Assembly (NCBI RefSeq): GCF_900107815.1
Contig: NZ_FNRK01000027.1
Span: 1-34,224, forward strand
Length of the DNA: 34,224 nt
Origin: Eubacterium aggregans
GTDB lineage: Bacteria > Bacillota > Clostridia > Eubacteriales > Eubacteriaceae
Direction of reading: 5' to 3'
Shown: positions 34,030 through 34,224 of the stretch, piece after piece
How the letters are laid out: every line of letters starts with the position of its first letter
Position numbering within the stretch: the stretch's first letter is position 1
Program-made: the position numbers and the translations under genes
Notes under the pieces: model-generated
What the model was told of the DNA's origin: nothing
The model's input: the letters and a program-made list of their open reading frames with translations, nothing else
The model's database searches: none

Positions 34030-34224
34030 TTATTCGATTGGTCGGTGATGCTCTGTCATGTAATTCCAGTATTTCTCGTAAACTTCTTTTTTACGTTTTT
34101 TAGAGAGAGGGATAATCCGTTCATCCTTTAAACCTACATTCCCGAAACACCTAACGAGTATCCGCCATCATCCTTAGCACTGCGGTGAAGCTAATAGCGG
34201 CCTGACCCCGAGGGAGCGATAGAG
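34030..34224 (-). other. Unidentified sequence with two overlapping open frames
   Basis: On the minus strand one frame is open from the window edge to a TAG at 34153-34151 (ending TAVLRMMADTR). A second frame is open from 34167 to a TAA at 34032-34030 and ends with a lysine-rich, protein-like stretch (GLKDERIIPLSKKRKKEVYE, then KYWNYMTEHHRPIE). The second frame has no usable start codon before its conserved-looking part. A frameshifted gene 3' end, or a structured non-coding element followed by chance coding, would both fit. The outer ~90 bases also form stems (CCGC/GCGG enclosing TTAG-CAC/GTG-CTAA). I could not assign it. Confidence 0.3.

Noticed and set aside
34130-34224. 5S rRNA on the minus strand
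   Set aside because: Short matches (TTAGCTTCACCGC, GGATGATGG, GTAGG) recall 5S, but the invariant CCGAAC loop region is missing at the right spacing and the expected helices do not pair.
1-34224. CRISPR arrays, insertion sequences, prophage genes, tRNA genes
   Set aside because: Reading both strands I saw no regularly spaced repeats other than the rRNA promoter units, no transposase or integrase signature and no tRNA cloverleaf.

Overview
The window reads as a chromosomal segment of an anaerobic, Clostridia-like member of the Bacillota (Firmicutes). Evidence seen in the sequence: Firmicutes-type RecU resolvase, dimeric class II glycyl-tRNA synthetase, zinc-ribbon S14, L36 and S4, an ecfA1-ecfA2-ecfT-truA-rplM-rpsI block after rplQ, a TM1266-family protein usually linked to iron-only hydrogenases, strong SD sequences and frequent TTG/GTG starts. 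I do not name a genus.

Left edge (1-566): the first ~35 nt of a 16S rRNA gene transcribed leftward, preceded by a hairpin-rich leader and four evenly spaced, almost consensus rRNA promoters. Behind them lies a minus-strand pair: a solitary beta-class DNA methyltransferase and a small GlsB/YeaQ membrane protein.

Middle (2.6-13.7 kb): a mixed housekeeping/accessory region. A plus-strand cluster (RluA-family pseudouridine synthase, recU, luxS, TM1266-family protein) starts from what looks like a leaderless promoter and ends at a bidirectional terminator. Then come an unknown four-helix membrane protein (minus), a short YgjP-like metalloprotease (plus), a structured intergenic element, a SAM methyltransferase (plus), a Na/Pi symporter-trxB operon (minus), glyS (plus), and a minus-strand operon of an unusual PuuD-like amidohydrolase/TrmO-like fusion plus an aldose-1-epimerase-like protein.

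Right (13.8-33.7 kb): the minus-strand S10-spc-alpha ribosomal protein super-operon from rpsJ to rplQ, including secY, adk, map, a KOW-domain protein, infA and rpoA. It continues into the ECF transporter energizing module, truA and, behind its own promoter, rplM-rpsI. It starts from a consensus promoter at ~33.93 kb with a ~210-nt structured leader. Further candidate RNA regulators lie between rpmJ and rpsM, after rplQ, and ahead of rplM. The usual upstream neighbours fusA/tuf are absent; the last ~200 bp hold an unresolved sequence with two overlapping open frames that I could not identify.

No CRISPR array, insertion sequence, prophage or tRNA gene was recognised. The most unusual items are the amidohydrolase/TrmO fusion, the 93-bp-periodic rRNA promoter array whose predicted start base (G) is shared with the S10 promoter, the four-hairpin insert between rpmJ and rpsM, and the multi-arm element at 6495-6569.
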